NCBI RefSeq assembly: GCF_029223525.1
Contig: NZ_JARHTQ010000007.1
Coordinates: forward strand, 248,001 to 312,000
Reading direction: 5' to 3'
Source of the DNA: Streptantibioticus ferralitis
GTDB lineage: Bacteria; Actinomycetota; Actinomycetes; Streptomycetales; Streptomycetaceae
DNA length: 64,000 nucleotides
In this document: positions 18,764 to 27,594 of the stretch, piece by piece
Position numbering within the stretch: position 1 is the first letter of the stretch
Layout of the letters: each line of letters begins with the position of its first letter
Made by a program: the position numbers and the translations under genes
Notes under the pieces: model-generated
What the model saw: the letters and a program-made list of their open reading frames with translations, nothing else
What the model was told of the DNA's origin: nothing
Databases searched by the model: none

Positions 18764-20050
18764 ATGACGCCCTGGCGACTTCGGGATCTGGAGGAAGGCG
18801 ACCTGGACCAGGTGGTGCGCATCTGGGAGGAGTCGCGCGACACGGCCGCGGACCCCGCGGTGAGCCTCGCGGAGGTGGTCAGTGCCCTTCGCATGGACAC
18901 ACCGGCCGTGGTGGCTGTGGTGGGGGACCAGGTCGTCGGTGCCGCGGTGTCCTCGACGTCGCAGGAGCGGGCCTGGGTGCTGCGGCTGGCCGTCACCCGT
19001 CAGTGGCGCCACCACGGCATCGGGTCGGCACTGCTGACCGCCCTTGAGCGCCGTTTGGCGCCCATGGGCGTGCAGCGCATCGGGGCGCTGCTGCCGGCGG
19101 GGGAGATGGGCGAGCGGGCCTTCAAGAACTCCGGATACACCAGTCGGCCGGACCTGGGTTACTTCGAGAAGCTGCTGTCCGCGGATTCGGCGGAGGCCAC
19201 CATCCTCGAACAACTCGGCGGGGTGGTGCCGGAGGACGGTCTGTGGGCGCAGATCGCGGGCATGAGCGCGGAGAAGACGCTGATCGAGCGGCGGCTGGTG
19301 CTACCGCTGGAGAATCCGGAAGCTGCGGAGCGTTACCATCTGACTCCGCCACGTGCCGTCGTGCTGTTCGGTCCGCCGGGCACGGGCAAGACCACGTTCG
19401 CGCGGGCGGTGGCCTCCCGGCTGCGGTGGCCGTTCGTCGAGGTGTTCCCCTACCAGCTGTCCGAGGACGCCCACGGGGTGGCCAACGGGCTACGTCAGCT
19501 GTTCTCGCGCGTCGAGCACCTCAAGCAGGTCGTGCTCTTCTTCGACGAGGCGGAGGAGATCGCCTCCGAACGGCAGGATCCGACCTCGCTGGCCCACCGG
19601 GTGACCAATGAGCTCCTCAAGCTCATCCCGCAGTTCCGGCGCGGGCAGCGCAGGCTTCTGATCTGCGCGACCAATGTGGTGCGTTCCCTGGATCCCGCCT
19701 TCCTGCGGCCGGGGCGCTTCGACTACCTGATCCCGGTCGGCCCACCGGATGCCGAAGCCCGCAGGGCCATCTGGGTCCGGTACATCGGGCCGGACAGGGC
19801 AGCCTCCATCGACCTGGAGGCGTTGGTCCATGCCAGTGACCGCTTCACACCCGCGGACATCGAGTACGCGGCGCGCACCGCCGCGCAGGCTGCCTTCGAA
19901 CGGCACCTGGCAGCTGGCCCGCGGCAGGTCGAGGACGTGACCGAACTGACCGGCGACTACCTGCAGGCCATCGCCAACACCCGCACCACCCTCACCGAAG
20001 AGGACATCCGCGCCTTCGACCGCGACCTGCGGACAGCCGCCCGCGTATGA
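18764..20050 (+). CDS. GNAT acetyltransferase / AAA+ ATPase fusion protein
   Basis: From ATG 18764 (GGGAGG eight bases upstream) the protein has 428 residues. Residues 1-135 form a GNAT domain with an acetyl-CoA loop in RQWRHHGIGSALL. Residues about 180-400 form an AAA+ module of FtsH/CDC48-like type: Walker A GPPGTGKTTFARAVA near 203, Walker B VLFFDEAEEI, sensor ICATN and arginine-finger RPGRFD. A lid with FTPADIEYAARTA follows. The fusion suggests ATP-driven remodelling of a protein that is also acetylated or recognised by the GNAT part. No partner is obvious from the neighbours. An upstream GTG at 18755 is possible but overlaps the ribosome site. Confidence 0.88.
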   Translation: MTPWRLRDLEEGDLDQVVRIWEESRDTAADPAVSLAEVVSALRMDTPAVVAVVGDQVVGAAVSSTSQERAWVLRLAVTRQWRHHGIGSALLTALERRLAPMGVQRIGALLPAGEMGERAFKNSGYTSRPDLGYFEKLLSADSAEATILEQLGGVVPEDGLWAQIAGMSAEKTLIERRLVLPLENPEAAERYHLTPPRAVVLFGPPGTGKTTFARAVASRLRWPFVEVFPYQLSEDAHGVANGLRQLFSRVEHLKQVVLFFDEAEEIASERQDPTSLAHRVTNELLKLIPQFRRGQRRLLICATNVVRSLDPAFLRPGRFDYLIPVGPPDAEARRAIWVRYIGPDRAASIDLEALVHASDRFTPADIEYAARTAAQAAFERHLAAGPRQVEDVTELTGDYLQAIANTRTTLTEEDIRAFDRDLRTAARV

Positions 20051-20583
20051 AAGCCGAATCGCCCCGAGAGCATGTGGCGATATCCAGAACAGCGGCGTCG
20101 CCGCAGGTCCGGGATAAGTAAATGTGTGTGACAACGGAATGCTGAAGTAATGGCCGGCCGATGGCCGTTTGACGGTCAACTCCGGTCGCCACGGCTTCGT
20201 TGTGAGTGTTAACGCCACCGTCACGAAGAATCAACAAGCCGGGGATGGAGAACCCGGGGTGTCATGGTTATGTTCATGGGGTGGATCCTGCGCGTAATTG
20301 TGTAAAATCCGCCCGACTCTGACCTTGTGCTGGCGAGTCTGCTCAGTATCATCTGCCGCTTGCCCGGGCGTACTTGATTCGCTGCTCATGGGTGGGGCGG
20401 TCCGGCTTCTGATGTGCGTTGCGTAGGTTGACTCTTCGCATTGATGTCGCTACCTTCGGCACCGCCTCAATTCGAACGTCCATCCGGGGTCTGGAGCCCG
20501 TATGGCCATTCCCTCATGTCCTGGTTGCTTCCTTTGCGCCGCTAATCCCCCCAATGCGTCATCAAATCCCCTCCGGAGAGCAC
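20051..20583 (+). promoter_or_regulatory. 533-bp leader region of the PKS operon with a candidate promoter
   Basis: No gene is supported here. At 20428-20433 lies TTGACT, then a 17-base spacer, then TACCTT at 20451-20456, which is a good primary sigma-factor promoter. It would start transcription near 20463 and leave a 5' leader of about 120 bases before ATG 20584. A second weaker pair, TTGTGC and TATCAT with a 16-base spacer, lies near 20325-20352. The region is less GC-rich than its flanks. I saw no clear operator palindrome. Confidence 0.55.
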
Positions 20584-23500
20584 ATGACGTCCGCTGCGCG
20601 CTTAGACGACATTGTCATAGGCATCAGTCCCCTCGGTGAACCGGACGCCAGACTCACCTCGGCGGTGAGTCGCGCCGGGGGACTCGGAGTGCTCGATCTG
20701 GGTACAGGGGGCCGCCGGGCGCGGGAGGCGCTCGCTGACACAAGTCGCTGGACGACGGGCGCCCGGTACGGAGTCCGGGTGGGCACTGCCTGCCAACTCG
20801 CGCCCACGGACGTCGAGGCCCCCGAGGGGGCGGGCCCGGACACCGTGGTCCTTGGCGTTGACGCGCCCTGGCGGACAGGCGAAGTCGCCGGCCGCTACCG
20901 GGTGTTGGTGGAGGTGACCGACCTGAACCAGGCCCTGGAAGCTGTCCGCTCCGGGGCACACGGCCTGATCGCCCGGGGCAGTGAGAGCGGCGGCCGGGTC
21001 GGGGAGCTCAGCACGTTCGTCCTGCTCCAGCACCTGCTTGCCGAGCCCGCGGTGTCCATCCCCGTGTGGGCCTGCGGCGGCATCGGGACGCGTACGGCAG
21101 CCGGTGCGGTGCTCGGCGGGGCGGCCGGGGTCGTTCTGGACACCCAACTGGCGCTGCTCGCCGAGTCCGGCCTGCCGCAGGAGGCGGTTGCCGTGATCCG
21201 CTCCATGGACGGTTCCGAGACCGTCGTCATCGACGGTCACCGGGTGCTGCGCCGCGGTCCCGTTGCCGTACCGGGCGTCGAGGACACCGCTCGCGTCGCC
21301 GCCCGACCCGGCGTGCACGATCCGCGCACCCAACTGCTCCCGGTGGGTCAGGACGGCTTCCTCGCCAGCCGCTTCGCCGAGCGTTGGCACGATGTCGGCG
21401 GGGCCGTCCGGGCCGTCACCGAGGCCATCCGCAAGGCCGTACGGGACGACTCGGCAGCCGCGGCGTTACGCCCCGGGTCGGCGATGAGCAGCACACTCGG
21501 TACCCGACTGCCGGTCGTACAGGGCCCGATGACCAGGGTCAGCGATCAGTCGGAATTCGCCGCCGCCGTCGCCGACGAGGGCGCGCTGCCCTTCATCGCG
21601 CTCGCCCTGGCGGGGCCGGAGCGAGCGCGCGAGGTGCTGACAGAGGCCAAGTCCGCGCTGGGGGGACGGCCGTGGGGCGTCGGCCTACTCGGCTTCGCGC
21701 CACCGGAGATCAGACGAGTCCAGCTCGAAGCCGTACGCGAACAGCGCCCAAGCCATGTGATCATCGCGGGCGGGCGGCCGTCCCAAGCCGAGGCGCTGGA
21801 GCGGGACGGGATCACCACCTTTCTGCACGTTCCCTCGCCAGGGCTGCTCCGCCAGTTCCTCCAGGCCGGTGCCCGCCGGTTCGTCCTCGAAGGATCCGAA
21901 TGCGGCGGCCATGTCGGGCCGCGCAGCAGCTTCCCGCTCTGGGAGGCCCAACTGGCGGTGATCGAGGACTACTTGGACGGCGCCGGGGAGACGAGAGACC
22001 GCGTCGAGGTGCTCTTCGCCGGCGGAATCCACGATGAACGGTCAGCCGCGATGGTGGCCGCGCTGACCGCCCCGCTCGTCCGCCAAGGCGGCGCCGTCGG
22101 CCTGCTGATGGGCACCGCGTACCTCTTCACCAAGGAAGCGGTGGAGCGCGGCGCCGTCCAGCCGCTCTTTCAACGCCAGGTGGCGGCCGCACGGCGCACC
22201 GTGCTGCTGGAGACCGCCCCAGGCCACGCCACCCGGTGCGTGGCCAGCCCCTTCGCCGACGGCTACCCCGCCGTCAAGGAGCGGCTGCGGGCAAGTGGCG
22301 TCCCCGACCGGCAGATGTGGGAGGAACTGGAGCGGCTCAACGTCGGCCGGCTGCGCATCGCCAGCAAGGGGCTGGAACGAGACGCGGACGGCGAACTGCT
22401 GCCGGTCACCGAGGAACGCCAGCTCGCCGAGGGCGTGTTCATGGCTGGACAGGTCGCGGTGCTGCGCTCGGCCACCACCACGATCGGCGCGCTGCACCAC
22501 TCGGTCTCCCACGGCGCCGCGGACTTCCTCGCCGGACGCGCGGCCTCGCTCCAACAGCGCCTTGGCGTCACACAGGCTCAGCGGTACGCCGAACCGGAGG
22601 CGCCCGCGCCGTTGGACGTGGCGGTGGTCGGCATGGCCTGCATGTTCCCGCAGGCGCCCGACCTCGCCTCGTTCTGGGCCAATGTACTGGGCGGCGTCGA
22701 CGCGGTCACCGAAGTGCCCGGAGAGCGATGGGATCCCTCGGTGCACCACGCACCGACCAATGACGGCGACACCGGCGCCAGAAGCGCCACCGCCTCCAAG
22801 TGGGGTGGATTCCTGCCGAAGATCCCGTTCGACCCTCTTCGGTACGGCATCCCGCCGACCGCGCTCGGCAGCATCGAGCCGGTGCAGTTGCTCGCCCTTG
22901 AGGCCGCCCGACGCGCCCTGGACGACGCCGGATACGGCGACCGGGGCCGGGCGTTCGACCGGTCCCGTACCGCGGTCGTCTTCGGCGCCGAAGCCGGCAG
23001 TGATCTGTCCAACGCCCATGCGCTTCGTGCGGTGCTGCCGTCCTACCTCGGCACGGTACCGGAGGCACTCGCGGAGCAACTGCCCGAGCTGACCGAGGAC
23101 TCCTTCCCCGGCATGCTCGCCAACGTGATCTCCGGGCGGATCGCCAACCGGCTCGACCTCGGCGGCGCCAACTACACGGTGGACGCGGCCTGCGCGTCGT
23201 CACTGGCCGCCGTGGATGTCGCATGCAAGGAACTGGTCGCGGGCACCAGCGACATCGTCTTGTGCGGTGGCGCCGACCTGCACAACGGCATCAACGACTA
23301 TGTGCTCTTCTCCTCGGTGCACGCCCTCTCGCCGACCGGCCGCTCGCGCGCCTTCGACAACTCGGCGGACGGCATCGCGCTCGGGGAGGGCGTGGCCTGC
23401 GTCGTACTCAAGCGGCTGGCCGACGCGTCGCGGGACGGCGACCGGATCTACGGCGTGATCAAAGGGGTGGGCAGCTCCAGCGACGGCCGGTCGCTCGGCC

Positions 23501-26500
23501 TGACCGCGCCACGCCCCGAAGGCCAGCGGGCCGCCCTGGAACGCGCCTACCGCAACGCCCGTGTCTCACCCGCCGATGTCGGCCTGATCGAGGCCCATGG
23601 CACCGGGACGGCCGTCGGCGACCGCACCGAACTGGCCATCCTCAGTGAAGTGTTCACCAGCGCCGGTGCCACACCAGGGGGCTGTGCGCTCGGCTCCGTC
23701 AAGTCGCAGATCGGGCACACCAAATGCGCCGCCGGACTGGCCGGACTCATCAAGACCGCCCTGGCGCTGCACACCGGTGTCAAGCCGCCGACCCTGCACA
23801 TCACCCGCCCGAACGACGCATGGGAGCCGCAGCGCAGCCCATTCGTCTTCCACACGGAGGCACGGCCGTGGGCGGCACCGCCCACGGAACGGACCGCGGG
23901 GCTCAGCGCGTTCGGATTCGGCGGCACCAACTTCCATGTGGTGCTGGCGGCTCATGACAGCGGTGCGCCGCCGGCTCACGGGCTCGACGCCTGGCCCGCC
24001 GAGCTGTTCACCTTCCGCGGTACGGACCGCTCCGCCGCGTTGCGCGAGGTAGCGGAGACGCTGGAGCTGGCTGCCGGGAACGACCGCTCCGGGCGGCCGT
24101 GGCGGCTGCGCGACCTCGCGCTGGCCGTGGCCCAGCGCTCGGATGCCAGCCGTGAGCCGGTTCAGGTGGCCGTGGTGGCCAAGGACTTGGACGGTCTGGC
24201 CGGGCAGCTGCGCCGGGTACTCGCGGGCGAACACGACCCCGCGAACGGGATCCATATTTCTGATAGGTCGTCAGAAATCGGGGTTCCGGCTTCCCCTCAA
24301 TCGCCGAGTCGGGGAAAGGTCGCCTTTCTCTTCCCCGGCCAGGGCAGCCAGCGGCCCGGCATGTTCGCGGACATATTCGTCGCCTTTCCCGAACTGCACC
24401 GCTATCTCGAACTCGGCCGGGCCCACGCGGACGTTCTCCATCCGCCCACCGCCTTCGACGAGACCCGGCGCGTGGCACAGCAACAGCGGATCGCGGACAC
24501 CCGCGTGGCACAGCCGGTTCTCGGCGTGACGGGTCTGTCGGCGTACGCCCTGCTCACGGCCGCCGGCATCCAGCCGGACATGCTCGCCGGACACAGCTAC
24601 GGGGAACTCGTCGCCCTCTGCGCGGCGGGCGCCCTCGATCCGCGAACCCTGCTGGAGTTGAGCGCCGAGCGTGCGACCGCCATCCTCGAAGCGGCCGGGG
24701 ACGAGCCGGGTGCCATGGCCGCGGTGACGGCAGGAGCGCAGGACGCCGAGCGGATCCTGCGCCAGGCGGGGCTGGTCGGGAAGGCCGTCGTCGCCAACCA
24801 CAACGCACCGCGCCAGACGGTGCTCTCCGGACACACGGACGCGGTGGACGAGGCGATGCGGCTGTTCCGGGAGGCCGGGTACGGCGCCCGGCGGCTTCCG
24901 GTGGCCTGCGCCTTTCACAGTCCGCTGCTCGCCGGTGCGGGGGAACGGTTCGCCCAGGCGCTCGCGAGGCGCCGGGTGCGAGCCCCCGAGCTGCCGGTCT
25001 GGGCCAACCGCACCGCCGCCGTCCATGGCACGGACCCGGACGAGATTCGGTCGGAGCTGGCCGCCCAGATCGAAGCGCCGGTCCGCTTCGCGGCGCAGAT
25101 CGAGGCCATGTACGAGGCGGGCGCCAGGGCGTTCGTCGAGGCGGGCCCCGGCACGGTGCTCACCCGGCTGGTCGGCTCGATCCTGGGGGACCGCCCGCAC
25201 CGAGCGATCGCCTTTGAGGGCGGCGGTGCCGGCGCCAACGGCCTGCACGCTTTCCTCGACGCGCTCGCCCAACTCGCCGTCGCCGGGCTGCCGGTGCGCA
25301 CCGGCTGGATGTTCCGCGGCCGAGACGCGGTAGCGGCCGACCGCAAGGCGCCACCGACGCGGCCCGGATGGACGGTGGACGGCCACCTGGTGCGCACGGC
25401 GGACGGCGAACTCCTGCCCGGTGCGCTGGCGCCCGCCCGACGGATCCGGGAAGCGACGATCAGCGCGCCGGACCGGCCGGACGGTGTGCAGGCGGAACGG
25501 GACGAGCTGGTCCGCGAATTCCTGCGCGGCAGCCGGGAAATGGTCGCGGCCCAGCGCGATGTGCTGCTGGCCCACCTCGGTGCCGAACCGGGCACCCGGT
25601 TCACCGCCCCTGTCGCACCCGTCGTGGCCGAACCGCGGCGGACGGCGGCGACCGCCGCGGTCCCCGCCGATGCTCCGCACGGCACCGAAGCCGCCCCCAC
25701 TCCGGCCGCGCGCACCGCCGCCGACGTGTCGCGGGTGGTGTCGCAGATCATCAGCGAGCGCACGGGCTACCCCCTCGACATGATCGCGCCCGACCTCGAC
25801 CTGGAAGCCGACCTGAGCATCGACTCGATCAAGCGCGCCGAGATCGCGGGCGAACTCGCCAAGCGGTTGGGGATGAGCGGCGAAGGCGCGGCGGCGCTCG
25901 GCGACGAGGAACTGGAAGATCTCGCCAAGGCCCGCACCACGGCGGCTGTCACCGCCTGGCTGACCGGGCGACTGACACCGCTCGACGGATCCGGCACGCA
26001 GGCATCGTCCGAACTCCAAGTGCCACTATCAACAGATGAGTTGGGGTCCGATGCGATCCGGCAGCGGCTCCCGTCCGTAGCCGGAGAAGCACCCAAACGG
26101 CTTCTGCTGCGCCCTGTGCCGCTCGGCGAGCCGGACCCCGCAACCGACCCCGCCGTCCTGCTGACCGGTAAACGCTTCGTGCTGCTGGGCGGCGGTGGCG
26201 GCGTCGCCGGGACCGTCTCGGCTCGACTCGCGGCACACGGCGCCGAAGCCGTGACCCTCGGCGCCGGCCATCTGCTCACCGACCGGGACGGGCACGTGGA
26301 CGGCGTGATCCTTTTGGAGCCCTTGGCCGACGCTGGCACTCCGGTGCTGCCCGAGGCGTTCCCGGTGCTCCAGGCCGCCCTGCGGCGCTCACCGCGCTGG
26401 CTGCTGGCGGTGCGCAGCAGCGATCCGCTCGACCTGCGCGCTGCCGGACTGCACGGGTTCTTCCGCACGGTGGCCAAGGAGTACCCGGGGATTGCGGCAC

Positions 26501-27594
26501 GCGTCGTCGACATGCCGTCGGCAGACCCCGGCGCCGCATCCGCTCACGGCTACGGTGGTGAGGAGCCCGGGGCCGTAGCGGACGCGCTGCTCGGCGAGTT
26601 GCTCGCCCCGGACGGTGCACCGGTGGTGCTGCGGACCGTCACGGACAGGCACGGGCTGGAGCTGGTGGAGACCCCGCTCGGGAGCCTGGCCACCTCGGGC
26701 GCCGGACCCGCAGGTGACGGGGCGGCGGAGGCCGCCGCCATCGGCCTCGACCGCGACAGCGTGGTGGTACTGGTCGGCGGGGCACGGGGCATCACCGCAC
26801 GGTTCGCCGCCACGCTCGTCGCCGCCGCACGCTGCCGTATCGAACTGCTCGGCCGGACGCCCGAGCTGACCGGGCCAGAGGACCCGGTCACCGCCGACGC
26901 CCGCGATCCGGCGTCCCTGCGCGCGGTGCTCGCCGTCCAAGGCCACCGGACACCCGCCGAGATCCAGCGGGAAGCCTCCCGAATCCTGGCCCAGCGCGAA
27001 GTCGCCGCCACCTTGGACGAGTTGAGGCGCCTCGGCAGCCAGGTGCGATACCGCTCCGTGGACTTCCGGGAGACCGATGCCGTACTCCAGGCCGTCAAGG
27101 AGATCCACGCCGAGCACGGCCGACTGGACGGCGTCGTGTACGGCGCGGGCGTCATCGAGGACCGGCTGATCGAGCAGAAGTCCGCGGAGTCCTTCAAGCG
27201 GGTCTTCGGCACGAAGGTGGACGGGGCGAGCGCCCTGCTGGACGCGCTGGAGGAACTGCCGGTCGGCCCCGCCCTTCTGGTGCTGTTCGGCAGCATCTCC
27301 GCGGTGCTCGGCAATCCCGGCCAGGCGGACTACGCCGCGGCCAACGACGCGCTGGAGACCCTCGGCCAACGGTGGGCGGCTCGCACGGGGCGCCGGGCGC
27401 TCACCGTGCACTGGGGTCCCTGGGCGCCCACCGGGGCGCACGCGGGCATGGTCACCCCGGAACTCGCCCGTGAGTACGCGCGGCGCGGCATCCCACTCAT
27501 CGACCCGGAGGAAGGCGCACTCGCGCTGCTGCGCGAACTCGCCTGGCAGAGCGAGCCGACCGCCTCCGTCGTCGTCACCGCGTCGCAGTGGTGA
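20584..27594 (+). CDS. PUFA-synthase/HglE-like type I PKS: NPD-NPD-KS-AT-ACP-KR
   Basis: I start at ATG 20584 behind GGAGAG, because the longer open frame runs over the promoter; the product has 2336 residues. Two TIM-barrel domains of the nitronate monooxygenase/PfaD type come first: about 1-240 (ARGSESGGRVG, CGGIGT) and about 304-640 (EGSECGGHVGPRS, FAGGIHD). KS spans 676-1120 with Cys 870 in DAACASS and both catalytic His motifs. AT begins near 1244 with Ser 1338 in GHSYGE. One ACP lies at 1715-1790 with Ser 1748 in the Pfa-type SIDSIKRAEI. KR is at 2058-2336 with GGARGI, Ser 2237 and Tyr 2250. The NPD domains are the likely enoyl reductase. It resembles PfaA plus PfaD fused, with a single ACP. 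Confidence 0.93.
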   Translation: MTSAARLDDIVIGISPLGEPDARLTSAVSRAGGLGVLDLGTGGRRAREALADTSRWTTGARYGVRVGTACQLAPTDVEAPEGAGPDTVVLGVDAPWRTGEVAGRYRVLVEVTDLNQALEAVRSGAHGLIARGSESGGRVGELSTFVLLQHLLAEPAVSIPVWACGGIGTRTAAGAVLGGAAGVVLDTQLALLAESGLPQEAVAVIRSMDGSETVVIDGHRVLRRGPVAVPGVEDTARVAARPGVHDPRTQLLPVGQDGFLASRFAERWHDVGGAVRAVTEAIRKAVRDDSAAAALRPGSAMSSTLGTRLPVVQGPMTRVSDQSEFAAAVADEGALPFIALALAGPERAREVLTEAKSALGGRPWGVGLLGFAPPEIRRVQLEAVREQRPSHVIIAGGRPSQAEALERDGITTFLHVPSPGLLRQFLQAGARRFVLEGSECGGHVGPRSSFPLWEAQLAVIEDYLDGAGETRDRVEVLFAGGIHDERSAAMVAALTAPLVRQGGAVGLLMGTAYLFTKEAVERGAVQPLFQRQVAAARRTVLLETAPGHATRCVASPFADGYPAVKERLRASGVPDRQMWEELERLNVGRLRIASKGLERDADGELLPVTEERQLAEGVFMAGQVAVLRSATTTIGALHHSVSHGAADFLAGRAASLQQRLGVTQAQRYAEPEAPAPLDVAVVGMACMFPQAPDLASFWANVLGGVDAVTEVPGERWDPSVHHAPTNDGDTGARSATASKWGGFLPKIPFDPLRYGIPPTALGSIEPVQLLALEAARRALDDAGYGDRGRAFDRSRTAVVFGAEAGSDLSNAHALRAVLPSYLGTVPEALAEQLPELTEDSFPGMLANVISGRIANRLDLGGANYTVDAACASSLAAVDVACKELVAGTSDIVLCGGADLHNGINDYVLFSSVHALSPTGRSRAFDNSADGIALGEGVACVVLKRLADASRDGDRIYGVIKGVGSSSDGRSLGLTAPRPEGQRAALERAYRNARVSPADVGLIEAHGTGTAVGDRTELAILSEVFTSAGATPGGCALGSVKSQIGHTKCAAGLAGLIKTALALHTGVKPPTLHITRPNDAWEPQRSPFVFHTEARPWAAPPTERTAGLSAFGFGGTNFHVVLAAHDSGAPPAHGLDAWPAELFTFRGTDRSAALREVAETLELAAGNDRSGRPWRLRDLALAVAQRSDASREPVQVAVVAKDLDGLAGQLRRVLAGEHDPANGIHISDRSSEIGVPASPQSPSRGKVAFLFPGQGSQRPGMFADIFVAFPELHRYLELGRAHADVLHPPTAFDETRRVAQQQRIADTRVAQPVLGVTGLSAYALLTAAGIQPDMLAGHSYGELVALCAAGALDPRTLLELSAERATAILEAAGDEPGAMAAVTAGAQDAERILRQAGLVGKAVVANHNAPRQTVLSGHTDAVDEAMRLFREAGYGARRLPVACAFHSPLLAGAGERFAQALARRRVRAPELPVWANRTAAVHGTDPDEIRSELAAQIEAPVRFAAQIEAMYEAGARAFVEAGPGTVLTRLVGSILGDRPHRAIAFEGGGAGANGLHAFLDALAQLAVAGLPVRTGWMFRGRDAVAADRKAPPTRPGWTVDGHLVRTADGELLPGALAPARRIREATISAPDRPDGVQAERDELVREFLRGSREMVAAQRDVLLAHLGAEPGTRFTAPVAPVVAEPRRTAATAAVPADAPHGTEAAPTPAARTAADVSRVVSQIISERTGYPLDMIAPDLDLEADLSIDSIKRAEIAGELAKRLGMSGEGAAALGDEELEDLAKARTTAAVTAWLTGRLTPLDGSGTQASSELQVPLSTDELGSDAIRQRLPSVAGEAPKRLLLRPVPLGEPDPATDPAVLLTGKRFVLLGGGGGVAGTVSARLAAHGAEAVTLGAGHLLTDRDGHVDGVILLEPLADAGTPVLPEAFPVLQAALRRSPRWLLAVRSSDPLDLRAAGLHGFFRTVAKEYPGIAARVVDMPSADPGAASAHGYGGEEPGAVADALLGELLAPDGAPVVLRTVTDRHGLELVETPLGSLATSGAGPAGDGAAEAAAIGLDRDSVVVLVGGARGITARFAATLVAAARCRIELLGRTPELTGPEDPVTADARDPASLRAVLAVQGHRTPAEIQREASRILAQREVAATLDELRRLGSQVRYRSVDFRETDAVLQAVKEIHAEHGRLDGVVYGAGVIEDRLIEQKSAESFKRVFGTKVDGASALLDALEELPVGPALLVLFGSISAVLGNPGQADYAAANDALETLGQRWAARTGRRALTVHWGPWAPTGAHAGMVTPELAREYARRGIPLIDPEEGALALLRELAWQSEPTASVVVTASQW

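Noticed and set aside
20419-20583. Upstream extension of the first PKS protein
   Set aside because: The extension would translate the -35/-10 promoter and starts at a TTG without ribosome site; ATG 20584 has GGAGAG before it.
24271-26019. Long minus-strand open frame of 582 codons across the PKS
   Set aside because: It lies opposite a clear PKS frame and is Arg/Gly-rich without any family motif; GC-rich genes often leave open frames on the other strand.
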